A stretch of 17,250 nt of DNA from Paraktedonobacter sp964250225 (lineage in GTDB: Bacteria > Chloroflexota > Ktedonobacteria > Ktedonobacterales > Ktedonobacteraceae). Made by a program: the position numbers and the translations under genes. Positions 1 to 7,807 of the stretch are shown piece by piece. The first letter of the stretch is position 1, and each line of letters begins with the position of its first letter. The notes below the pieces were generated by a model, which searched no databases, had not been told where the DNA came from, and saw nothing but the letters and a program-made list of their open reading frames with translations. The stretch is from assembly GCA_964250225.1 (NCBI GenBank), contig CAXUEY010000127.1:1-17250 (forward strand), in the 5' to 3' direction.

Positions 1-53
1 GCTCGTGCTCTTGGCCCGTGCTCTTGGCCCGTGCTCTTGGCTCGTGCTGGCCC
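1..53. repeat. 13-bp tandem repeat at the window edge
   Basis: The unit GTGCTCTTGGCCC occurs exactly at 5-17 and 18-30 and with one change (CTC at the end) at 31-43. A copy lacking the CTT triplet follows at 44-53, and the end of a further unit lies at 1-4. The array is cut by the window edge, so its full length is unknown. It lies about 100 bp upstream of the histidine kinase gene, with no ORF assigned to it here. The short unit without unique spacers rules out CRISPR. The array could be a minisatellite-type intergenic repeat or the end of a repetitive coding region beyond the edge. Confidence 0.7.
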
Positions 54-149
54 GGTCCGTGTACGCGTCCTGAGTCGTTACAAAAGCATGCAGCGGCAAC
101 GGACGTTGAGATTTTCAGACGCGCGTGAAAAAAAGGAGGCGAGAGCAGG

Positions 150-1865
150 ATGCAGCCAGGACGAGTACGTAAAACCAGGCGCGTGTGGCTGCTGATTCTG
201 CTTCAGCTCGCCCTGAGCTATGTGGTGGTGGGGATTGTTGCCAGGGCGTCCTATTTCTTCGGCGGCATTTTGATCATTTTGCTCTGGCCTGCCGTCGGGC
301 TGCTGCTCACATGGAATCTCGCGCGGAACCTGCGCGCGCTGGCTACAGCTCTTGAAAAACTGGCCAGCAAGACCTCGCTCAAGCCGCTTTCGTTGCGTGG
401 GCGCTGGCCACTGACGCCGCTGTTCAATGCGCTGAATACGCTGGCACAGGGCGCGGGTAAGCAGGGGCAGCTTACTCAACAAACGACCGAGTATCGCGAC
501 CAGTTGTTACAGCAGGTCGGCAAGACGGCTGCTCAGGAGGAGCGCAACCGCCTGGCCCGCGACCTGCACGATTCGATCAAGCAGCAGATCTTTAGCATTG
601 CCGTCAGCACCGCCGCAGTCAAGGTGCGCTGGGAGAGCGATCCCGCGAGTGCGCGCAAGACCATCGATGATATCGAGGTCACGGCGCGCGAGGCGCAGGT
701 GGAGATGCAGGCGCTTTTGCAGCAGTTACGTCCGGTGGCGCTGGAAAATGTCGGGCTGATAGAATCGCTGCGCATGCAGTGCCAGGCGCTGGGCTACCGC
801 ACGGGCGCGCAGGTGGTCAGCGAACTGGGCGAGTTGCCCGGTGATGAGCAGATACCGCTGGGCGCGCAGGAGATGCTCTTTCGCATTGTGCAGGAAGGAT
901 TCGCGAACATCGCTCGTCACGCGCGCGCCACGCATGTCTGGCTGAGCCTGTACTGGCAGCACAACGCGCTATTGTTGGAGATCGGCGACGATGGTCAGGG
1001 CTTTGACCTGGCGAGCGTCGAGCAGCCCAATGGCCAGGGAGGAATGGGCCTCTTCAACGTGCGCGAGCGCGTTCAGGCGCTGGCGGGCAGCGTGACCATC
1101 TGGAGCCAGCCGGACAGAGGCACGACACTGCACGTGTATCTACCCCTGGCCGAGCAATCGTCGAGCGCGCAGGAAGAAGAGGAGCCTGATCCAGAACTGG
1201 TGGCTGCAGCACGCAAAGCCAGGCGCATCACGCGCTTCGGCGTGGTCATGGCGGAACTGGCGGCTGCCTGCATCCTGCTCTACACGCCGTTGCAAATAGC
1301 TATCTTTAGTGTGGGCATCGGCCTTGTGCTGGCGTTCGCGGCCTGGCTCTGGTCCCAGCGAGCACGTCGGGAAGTCACTGCGCAGAGCGGCACACACGCC
1401 CGGCGCGAGCGGCTCTCCTTGCTAGCTGCCAGTTCGGAGCTGCTGGCCCGCATCCTATGGGTAGCCGGGCTCTACGCGGGCTATTTCTATGCCAGCCACG
1501 AATTCTCGTTCTGGGCATTGGCGAGTATCGCAGGGATATGTGCCATTGTCACTGCCGCCGCTCTCCTGTGCATCCTGTATTACTGGCAGAGTGACCGCGC
1601 GTATCAGGCACGCGATGAGTCGGGTGAGCAGTTGAGCAAGCAGTTTGATCGGTTGGTGATCGACTCGGTGGCCTGGTGCTGTGTGGCGGGATCGATGCTG
1701 TTTCTGAGCAATGTCACGTTCTCGCTAGATTTTCTGCATCTCTCAGGGAGCCAGTGGGTTCCAAATGCCGCGTTGCTCATGCTCATAGCCTGGCTGCTCT
1801 TTCTTCTCGCGAACTGGGCGCAGATTGTGCGCTGGCATCGCCTCACACCTGGAGGGTTAAGATAA
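150..1865 (+). CDS. NarL-type sensor histidine kinase with C-terminal six-helix membrane domain
   Basis: Sensor kinase that autophosphorylates on His and passes phosphate to a response regulator, very likely the adjacent one. Two N-terminal membrane helices (about 11-30 and 37-55) are followed by a HAMP-like/coiled linker. The HisKA_3 H-box (ERNRLARDLHDSIKQQ, His140) comes next, then a GHKL ATPase domain with N-box EGFANIARHA (249-258), G1 box GDDGQGFD (279-286) and G2 box GGMGLFNVRERV (297-308). After an acidic linker (340-348), six further hydrophobic segments follow at roughly 363-380, 382-401, 429-448, 453-477, 501-520 and 536-559, as three two-helix pairs. A membrane domain behind the catalytic domain is unusual for this family. 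The ATG is chosen for AAGGAGG at 133-139, 10 nt upstream. No clear promoter is visible in 54-149. Kinase assignment is firm; the ligand is unknown. Confidence 0.93.
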   Translation: MQPGRVRKTRRVWLLILLQLALSYVVVGIVARASYFFGGILIILLWPAVGLLLTWNLARNLRALATALEKLASKTSLKPLSLRGRWPLTPLFNALNTLAQGAGKQGQLTQQTTEYRDQLLQQVGKTAAQEERNRLARDLHDSIKQQIFSIAVSTAAVKVRWESDPASARKTIDDIEVTAREAQVEMQALLQQLRPVALENVGLIESLRMQCQALGYRTGAQVVSELGELPGDEQIPLGAQEMLFRIVQEGFANIARHARATHVWLSLYWQHNALLLEIGDDGQGFDLASVEQPNGQGGMGLFNVRERVQALAGSVTIWSQPDRGTTLHVYLPLAEQSSSAQEEEEPDPELVAAARKARRITRFGVVMAELAAACILLYTPLQIAIFSVGIGLVLAFAAWLWSQRARREVTAQSGTHARRERLSLLAASSELLARILWVAGLYAGYFYASHEFSFWALASIAGICAIVTAAALLCILYYWQSDRAYQARDESGEQLSKQFDRLVIDSVAWCCVAGSMLFLSNVTFSLDFLHLSGSQWVPNAALLMLIAWLLFLLANWAQIVRWHRLTPGGLR

Positions 1866-2522
1866 ATGGCTGAACAGATTGGCGTGGTGCTCGTTGATGA
1901 CCATCGCGTTGTGCGCCAGGGCTTGCGCGTGTACCTGGAATCGTTCCCTGATATCACGATTGTCGGCGAGGCGTCCAGTGGCGAAGAAGTGTTGCGGCAG
2001 ATCGAACGCTGGCTACCGGACGTGGTGGTCATGGACCTGCTGATGCCCGGCGGCATCGATGGCGTCGAGGCGATTCGCCAGCTACGTCATCTCACGCCCC
2101 ATACACAGATTATCGCCCTGACCAGCTTTACCGACGATGCGCGTGTGATCGCCGTTCTGCGCGCCGGTGCGCTGGGCTACGTGCGCAAAGATGCCGCGCC
2201 AGAGGTCTTGCTGGCCGCGGTACGCGCGGCAGCTCGCGGCCAATCGTTGCTCGACCCATCGCTCGCGAAGACGGTTTTGCAAGAACTGGCACGCGGCGAG
2301 AAGAGCGAGGCATCCCTTTCAGAGCGCGAACAGGAGGTGCTACGCCAACTCGCGCTGGGCCACACCAACCGCGAGATCGCGGAAACCCTGCTGGTGAGCC
2401 CAGAGACCGTCAAAACCCACGTGGGCAATATCCTCGCCAAGCTGCACCTGGCGCACCGTGCCCAGGCGATGATCTACGCGCTCAAAAACGGCATTATCTC
2501 GCTGGATGATATTGAACTATAG
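1866..2522 (+). CDS. NarL/FixJ-family response regulator (REC plus LuxR HTH)
   Basis: DNA-binding response regulator, the probable partner of the upstream kinase. Its ATG begins on the base right after the kinase stop codon, and GGAGGG in the last kinase codons can serve as ribosome binding site, so the two are translationally coupled. The receiver domain (about 5-120) shows the acidic pair D11-D12, phospho-acceptor D57 in VVMDLLMP, the switch Thr/Ser in IALTSFTD (83-90) and Lys108. The C-terminal LuxR/GerE helix-turn-helix spans about 150-210, with LSEREQEVLRQLALG and the recognition helix region SPETVKTHVGNILAKL. The length of 218 aa is normal. Target promoters cannot be named; the downstream exporter genes are the natural guess. 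Only family-level function is certain. Confidence 0.95.
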   Translation: MAEQIGVVLVDDHRVVRQGLRVYLESFPDITIVGEASSGEEVLRQIERWLPDVVVMDLLMPGGIDGVEAIRQLRHLTPHTQIIALTSFTDDARVIAVLRAGALGYVRKDAAPEVLLAAVRAAARGQSLLDPSLAKTVLQELARGEKSEASLSEREQEVLRQLALGHTNREIAETLLVSPETVKTHVGNILAKLHLAHRAQAMIYALKNGIISLDDIEL

Positions 2523-2539
2523 AAAGGCTGGGATCGACT

Positions 2540-3586
2540 ATGTTCAAATACGCCTCGCGCTATCTGCCCCTGCTCATCCTGGCCCTGCTGCTCATCCCTG
2601 TGCGGCTCTACTTCACCCAGGGCAACCCTCTGCACCAGGTGCCGGGACAGCCGTCTACAACAACGCTGCCTTCACCATTCAAGGTTGGCAGCGCGCTTTA
2701 CGGCCTGGCTTTCTCTACCACGCAGCAGGGGTGGGCCGTTGGGGGCACCTTTACGACCACACCAGATAAGTACGACAAAACGCTGGCACAGGTGGTCGGG
2801 GCCAGTGGCACAATTATGCAGTACACCAATGGCAACTGGCGCGTCGTAGCCTCGGCACGCAAACCGCTGCTGGGTGTGGCGATGGTCTCGGCCAGCGATG
2901 TATGGGTCGTGGGTTACGCCGGCGAGCTGCTTCATTACGATGGACAGCAGTGGGCCAACGCGAGCAGCCCCACCAGCGCAAGTTTGCGCGGCGTGGCCAT
3001 GCTCGCGGCTAATAATGGCTGGGCCGTTGGCTTTGGCGGTACGATCCTGCACTACGATGGCAGCCAGTGGAGCCGCGTGGCCAGCCCCACCACCAGCGAC
3101 CTGCAAAGCCTCGCCATGCCCTCGACTGACGAAGGCTGGGCTGTCGGAGCCAACGGCACGATCCTGCACTATCACGCGGGCGCCTGGAGCCTCTTCTCCG
3201 ATCCGCTTAACAACACGCTCACCAGCGTCTCGATGCTCTCGCCCAATGAAGGCTGGGCCGTTGGGAATAGAGGCACGATCCTGCACTACCGCGATGGCGC
3301 GTGGGGGCATGTAGGCAGCCCGACAGCCGATCCTGGCTATAATGCGCTCGATTTCTACGCCGTCGCGATGACCTCTGGGCGCTCTGGCTGGCTCAGCGGG
3401 TCAAACAATCTGATGACCTACAGCGACGAGATCTGGACGGACGCGAGCCAGGCAGAGACTTTCCAATATAACGCACCCATTTACAGCATCACCATGACGG
3501 CTCCCGGCGAAGGCTGGGCCGCTGGCGATCAGAATACCCTCTACCATTGCCACAATGGACAGTGGTCTCAAGTTACGAATGGATAA
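2540..3586 (+). CDS. Membrane-anchored seven-repeat beta-propeller protein (YCF48/BNR-like)
   Basis: A 348-aa protein with a basic N-terminus and one hydrophobic segment (about 9-25) that suits a signal anchor or uncleaved signal peptide, so the rest should lie outside the membrane. The body is built from a repeat with the core GWAVG-(x)-GTILHYDG-W. GW or VW marks occur near residues 64, 121, 160, 199, 238, 283 and 325. The middle spacings are exactly 39 residues, and seven marks fit a seven-bladed propeller. No catalytic signature is seen. The gene starts 18 nt after the response regulator stop with only a weak AAAGG upstream, so coupled translation is likely. Placement between a two-component pair and an exporter suggests a ligand-binding or assembly role, which is inference. 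Related folds include YCF48-like assembly factors and BNR-type sialidase repeats. Confidence 0.8.
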   Translation: MFKYASRYLPLLILALLLIPVRLYFTQGNPLHQVPGQPSTTTLPSPFKVGSALYGLAFSTTQQGWAVGGTFTTTPDKYDKTLAQVVGASGTIMQYTNGNWRVVASARKPLLGVAMVSASDVWVVGYAGELLHYDGQQWANASSPTSASLRGVAMLAANNGWAVGFGGTILHYDGSQWSRVASPTTSDLQSLAMPSTDEGWAVGANGTILHYHAGAWSLFSDPLNNTLTSVSMLSPNEGWAVGNRGTILHYRDGAWGHVGSPTADPGYNALDFYAVAMTSGRSGWLSGSNNLMTYSDEIWTDASQAETFQYNAPIYSITMTAPGEGWAAGDQNTLYHCHNGQWSQVTNG

Positions 3587-3623
3587 AAACCCAATACGAA
3601 TGTATGACAAAGGAGTGTTACCA

Positions 3624-6605
3624 ATGGCTTATTCAACCACAAAGCTCACGCGGCAGAGCAGCACCCTGATGCTGCCCGCGATAGCAAAGCTGGCCCGCAA
3701 GCGTTTCAAGCAGACGTGGGGCCTGTTATTCACCACCTGGCTGGGCATGCTGGCGATGCTGGTGCTGGTCTGCGCCGTCCCGCTCTTCTCGCGGGTTGCG
3801 ACCTCGGCGAACCTGCTGGACCTCGCGCGCAATGCTCAAGGCGGAGCGAATATCACCTTTAACGTGGGGAGCAGCGCGCCCACCGCGAGCCAGCTCCAAC
3901 AGAATGAGCAGCAGATTGGCCAGCTCACCCATAGCTATCTCGGCCCCTATCTTAGCGCTGGCGATGCCCAATTGGCGGTGAAAACGCCCGATTTGCAGGT
4001 GTTTGAGCCGCAGAGCACCGTTGCTGACCCCCAGAGCGGCCTGGCCATCTCTGCCTTTAATAATGCCCAGACCACGCGCGATGTCACGCTGTTACAGGGC
4101 AGACTCCCGCAGGCAGCCAGCGACGCCGTTGAGATCGCGGTGACGCAGAAAACTGCGACGGCCTTTCATCTGCACATTGGTTCACTGAAGCAGGTACGTT
4201 TTCCGCTCACCAATACTCCGGTGATCTGGCAGCTGCGTGTGGTTGGCATTCTCGCGGTAAAACCCGCTGCCGGGAATATCTGGCAGGTTCCCCAGTTTGG
4301 GCCGCCGCTCATCTCGAATGATCCCAACCAGTATGATGGCGTGGCGAATCCAGGCGATGGACTGGTGATATACAACGCCCTGGCCTCGCAACAGGTCATC
4401 CTGCCAAAAATTAACCGGGTCCAGCTTAACCAGCCGACCCTGGGGATGATCGCGCTCAACTACACGCCCGCGCAGCCACAGCACGCGGCTTCCGGTGGGG
4501 GTCCACAGCCGACGTTTTCGCTCTCCTGGAGCTACGCCTTTGATCCCACGCGTGTGACCGTGGATAACGTCTCAACGCTCATTCAACAGTATCGAAATTT
4601 GCAGAACCAGTTCTACTCATCCAGCCAGGATAACGGCGGCTACTCTGGCCCACCTATCCAATCAAATTTCCTGGCAGCCCTGGATCTCTATTCAACCGTA
4701 GGTATCGCTTTGCAGATTGGCATCACCCTGCTGCTGATCCTCATCCTCGGCCTGGCGCTTTTCACGGTCAGCATGCTCTCAGCGGTGCTGGTCGAGCGGC
4801 AGACGGCGACGATTGCAGTCTTGCGCAGTCGTGGCGCGACGCGGCGTCATATCTTCGGCGCCTTTGTGCTGCAAGGTCTGGGCCTGGGGCTGGCCACGCT
4901 GCTGGTCGCGCCCGTGCTGGCTCTGTTGCTGGTCGCGGGCATCGCGCGCGTACTGATCTCGCCGCAAGACCTGCAAGCGTTAACGGCCATTACCAGCGAT
5001 CCTGTGCTGGCGCTGCTCCAGATCAAGTGGTTCGCGCTGATTACCGTGTGTATAGCGTTTCTCGCGCTGGTGCTGGCCGTGCGTAAAGCCACCAGACTCG
5101 ACATTGTGATTCTGCGTCAGGAGGCGGCGCGCACCACGCAGAAACCCTTCTGGCGACGCGTGCACCTGGACCTCTTTGTCGGCTTCCTGGTCTGCCTGGG
5201 CTATGCGTTTTATGTCTACCTTGAAAGTTTGCCCGCGGGCGTCCATCAGTCACTGCGTTATATAGTGGCTCCTCTGGCCTATATTGCCGCGCCCGCTGTC
5301 TTAATCACGTTGCTGCTCTTCTTTATGCGCCTCTTCCCGCTGCTCCTGCGTCTGGGTCTGAAACTGGCCGCGCGTGGACGGCGTGCCGCATCAGTGCTGG
5401 CTTTCGCGCAAATGGAACGCATGCCCCGCGCAGTCTCGCGCCTGATCTTGCTGCTGGCCATAGCTGTGGCCACCTCATTCTACCTGCTGACCTTCATCGC
5501 GACCACGCAACAGCGCCCTGTGGATACGACCGCCTATCAGGTAGGGGCCGATTTTAGCGGACCTGTGGCAGTTGCGTCAGATAATGCTTCCCCACTCCAG
5601 ACGTTAGAGGCAACCTATCGCGCACAAACGGGCGTGACGGCGGCGACGCTAGGGTATCGCGCTGATACGCAGCAAACTCCGCATTTTAATACCATTCATG
5701 TCGCCGCCATCGATGCCGATACCTACGCGCAGACAGCTACCTGGTCGCCACAATACTCCACGCAAGCGCTGAACGATTTGATGGGGCAACTGGCGGCGCA
5801 TCGCGCTGACGCCGAGGAGCACAATGTCGTCTACGCGCTGGTCGATCCCAGTATGTGGCAGGGCTTGAATCTCTCGCCAGGTGAAGCGTTCTCCCTGCCC
5901 GTGCCCGGCTATGGCGCCAACGGGCAGATGCACTTTATCGCCCTGGCGGAGGTCAACACCATCCCTGGTTTCAATGATCTGCCGTCCGCGTCGTTCTTTG
6001 GCATCGGGCTGATGGCCGATTACCAGAGCTACGCCACGGTGTACGCCAAAGATAATCCCGGCAGCAGTCTCCAGCCCAACTATGTCTGGCTGCACACCAG
6101 CGACGACGCGAGCGCGCTGGCTGGTATTCGCCACGCGTGGCCCACGTTGATGGACCGGCGCGCCCTGCTAGAGAGCGCCCAGACAAATCCCTTACAGATC
6201 AATATTCTCGGCACCCTGATCGCGACCTGGATCAGTACAGCCAGCCGCCTCACCAATTTCGCGGTTCTGCGCGCTCTGGGCATGGCGCCGCGCCAGGTCG
6301 CCACGATCCTTAGATGGGAACAAGGCGTAGTCTACCTCGTGGCGCTGCTGCTGGGCCTCGGTCTCGGCTTCGTACTGACCGTCTTTGTGGCGCCCGCCTT
6401 CTCCCTACTTGACAATATAGGCGCGACCTCGGTCAGCTACAATTCCATCAGCGAGATTGTGCCGATCCGCACGGTCATCCCGCAGTTCCCCATCGGGCTG
6501 GTGCTCGCAGGTGTGACGTTGATCTGTCTGGGCGGACTCTTCCTGATGACGCTCATCGCCACCCGACCCTCGCTGAGCCAGACATTGCGCCTGAATGAAG
6601 ATTAA
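3624..6605 (+). CDS. FtsX/MacB-type ABC transporter permease
   Basis: Large inner-membrane permease of the LolC/MacB/FtsX superfamily, the probable membrane partner of the two ATPases downstream. From the chosen start it is 993 aa. It has TM1 at about 33-56, an extracytoplasmic domain (60-350), a first FtsX core (about 354-490) with the cytoplasmic motif ERQTATIAVLRSRGATRR, and further helices near 515-533, 547-578 and 605-627. A second extracytoplasmic domain (630-850) and a C-terminal FtsX core with TASRLTNFAVLRALGMAPRQ (872-891) follow. The start is the ATG at 3624, with AAAGGAG at 3609-3615. An in-frame ATG at 3555 overlaps the upstream gene and lacks a site. The helix expected before the second VLRALG motif looks shortened: about 13 hydrophobic residues against about 30 in the first core. 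The substrate is unknown; lipids, lipoproteins or peptides are typical of this superfamily. Confidence 0.9.
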   Translation: MAYSTTKLTRQSSTLMLPAIAKLARKRFKQTWGLLFTTWLGMLAMLVLVCAVPLFSRVATSANLLDLARNAQGGANITFNVGSSAPTASQLQQNEQQIGQLTHSYLGPYLSAGDAQLAVKTPDLQVFEPQSTVADPQSGLAISAFNNAQTTRDVTLLQGRLPQAASDAVEIAVTQKTATAFHLHIGSLKQVRFPLTNTPVIWQLRVVGILAVKPAAGNIWQVPQFGPPLISNDPNQYDGVANPGDGLVIYNALASQQVILPKINRVQLNQPTLGMIALNYTPAQPQHAASGGGPQPTFSLSWSYAFDPTRVTVDNVSTLIQQYRNLQNQFYSSSQDNGGYSGPPIQSNFLAALDLYSTVGIALQIGITLLLILILGLALFTVSMLSAVLVERQTATIAVLRSRGATRRHIFGAFVLQGLGLGLATLLVAPVLALLLVAGIARVLISPQDLQALTAITSDPVLALLQIKWFALITVCIAFLALVLAVRKATRLDIVILRQEAARTTQKPFWRRVHLDLFVGFLVCLGYAFYVYLESLPAGVHQSLRYIVAPLAYIAAPAVLITLLLFFMRLFPLLLRLGLKLAARGRRAASVLAFAQMERMPRAVSRLILLLAIAVATSFYLLTFIATTQQRPVDTTAYQVGADFSGPVAVASDNASPLQTLEATYRAQTGVTAATLGYRADTQQTPHFNTIHVAAIDADTYAQTATWSPQYSTQALNDLMGQLAAHRADAEEHNVVYALVDPSMWQGLNLSPGEAFSLPVPGYGANGQMHFIALAEVNTIPGFNDLPSASFFGIGLMADYQSYATVYAKDNPGSSLQPNYVWLHTSDDASALAGIRHAWPTLMDRRALLESAQTNPLQINILGTLIATWISTASRLTNFAVLRALGMAPRQVATILRWEQGVVYLVALLLGLGLGFVLTVFVAPAFSLLDNIGATSVSYNSISEIVPIRTVIPQFPIGLVLAGVTLICLGGLFLMTLIATRPSLSQTLRLNED

Positions 6606-6613
6606 CTCAAAAA

Positions 6614-6651
6614 GTGGGAGTGCAAAGGGCTACTGCCCTCTGCACTCCCAC
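6614..6651 (+). promoter_or_regulatory. Strong intercistronic hairpin between permease and ATPase
   Basis: GTGGGAGTGCAAAGGGC (6614-6630) pairs with GCCCTCTGCACTCCCAC (6635-6651) around a TACT loop, giving 16 of 17 pairs with one A-C mismatch (6625/6640). No T-run follows; the ATPase ribosome binding site GGAAGGA begins 3 nt later, at 6654. It is therefore more likely an attenuator, RNA-processing stop or mRNA-stability element that sets the permease to ATPase ratio than a simple terminator. Confidence 0.75.
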
Positions 6652-6667
6652 CTGGAAGGAAATAGAT

Positions 6668-7807
6668 ATGCAAGAATTGCTGATTACCTGTGATAATCTA
6701 ATCAAAATTTATAAAATGGCCGAGCTGGAGGCCGTGGCCTTGCAGGGGCTGGATCTGGAGGTCGCGAGCGGCGAAATGCTGGCCATCGTCGGCGCGTCCG
6801 GCTCAGGCAAGTCTACCCTGCTCAACATCCTGGGCGGCCTGGATGTGCCCAGCGCGGGCAAGGTCATGGTCGCGGGCCACAATCTGACGCGCCTGAACGA
6901 GGAGCAGCGCACGCGCTACCGTAGCCAGGTCATCGGGCATGTCTGGCAGCAGAGCGGACGCAACCTGCTCCCCGATCTGAGCGTCGCCGAGAACGTCGAT
7001 CTGCCACAGATCTTCAACGGCACGCGCGCGGGACGCTACAAACGCCGCACGCGAGAATTGCTGGAGATCGTGGGGATCGCGGAGATGGCGCGCAAAAAAC
7101 CCGCGCAACTCTCCGGTGGCGAGCAGCAGCGCGTAGCCATCGCCGTCGCCCTGGCCAACCAGCCGCCCTTGCTGCTGGCTGACGAGCCAACCGGCGAACT
7201 GGACTCGGTGACTACCCAGGAGATCATCACCTTTTTGCGCCAGATCAACCAGCAGCTTGGCGTGACCATTATTCTCGTCACACACGATATCGCCGTTGCC
7301 TCGCTGGTTGACCGCACCGTGGCTATTCGCGATGGGCGCACCAGCACCGAGACCATCCGTCGCGAGCAGCCGCTTGCCATCGATAACGCCGGGGCTAGCG
7401 CGGTGATCGGGCTGCCCGCGGAGACACATCAGGAGACGATCTTCATTGATCGCGTCGGCCTGCTGCAATTGCCCCACAAGGCAATGGAACATGTCGCGCT
7501 GCGTGGACGCGTTGACCTGCACGTGGCCAGCGACCACGTTGAACTCTGGGCCGCCGGCATGGGGGATGCGGTCTACGGCGCGTTGAACGCCAATGGCAGT
7601 AGCGCGGTGATTGGCCTCTCCACGCGCTCCCACCACGAAGTCGTGCTGGTGGACCGCGTTGGACGCCTGCAACTTCCGCCAGAGGCCCTGGCGACCATCT
7701 CCTTCAACGGACGCGCGCGCGTGCGCGTTGCTCGTTCGCATGTGGAATTGTGGCCATTAGCGGCAACTGAATATATCGCACTACTCAAGCAAGAAAGGGG
7801 TCTCTAG
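6668..7807 (+). CDS. ABC transporter ATP-binding protein with duplicated AbrB-like C-terminal module
   Basis: Energises the adjacent FtsX-type permease by ATP hydrolysis. The nucleotide-binding domain (about 1-235) has Walker A GASGSGKS (42-49), a Q-loop region around VWQQSG (92-97), signature LSGGEQQR (148-155), Walker B LLLADEP (168-174) and H-loop His206. This is the LolD/MacB subfamily. Behind it lies an extra 145 aa holding two copies of one module with a 68-residue period: SAVIGL at 244 and 312, then (F/L)xDRVGxLQLP near 259-268 and 327-336, then HVELW at 290 and 358. The DRVGxLQLP strand resembles the AbrB/SpoVT swapped-hairpin fold. The start is the ATG at 6668 with GGAAGGA at 6654-6660; the in-frame GTG at 6614 sits inside a hairpin and is rejected. 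The extra domain may regulate or assemble the transporter (inference). Confidence 0.92.
   Translation: MQELLITCDNLIKIYKMAELEAVALQGLDLEVASGEMLAIVGASGSGKSTLLNILGGLDVPSAGKVMVAGHNLTRLNEEQRTRYRSQVIGHVWQQSGRNLLPDLSVAENVDLPQIFNGTRAGRYKRRTRELLEIVGIAEMARKKPAQLSGGEQQRVAIAVALANQPPLLLADEPTGELDSVTTQEIITFLRQINQQLGVTIILVTHDIAVASLVDRTVAIRDGRTSTETIRREQPLAIDNAGASAVIGLPAETHQETIFIDRVGLLQLPHKAMEHVALRGRVDLHVASDHVELWAAGMGDAVYGALNANGSSAVIGLSTRSHHEVVLVDRVGRLQLPPEALATISFNGRARVRVARSHVELWPLAATEYIALLKQERGL

Noticed and set aside
2672..3310. 212-aa minus-strand ORF opposite the propeller gene
   Set aside because: Its repetitive look comes from the propeller repeats read on the other strand.
3555..3623. Upstream in-frame ATG for the permease
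   Set aside because: It overlaps the propeller gene and has no ribosome binding site, while ATG 3624 has AAAGGAG at ideal distance and begins a normal N-terminus.
6614..6667. Upstream GTG start for the first ATPase
   Set aside because: The GTG is the base of a strong hairpin; ATG 6668 with GGAAGGA fits the usual ATPase N-terminus.
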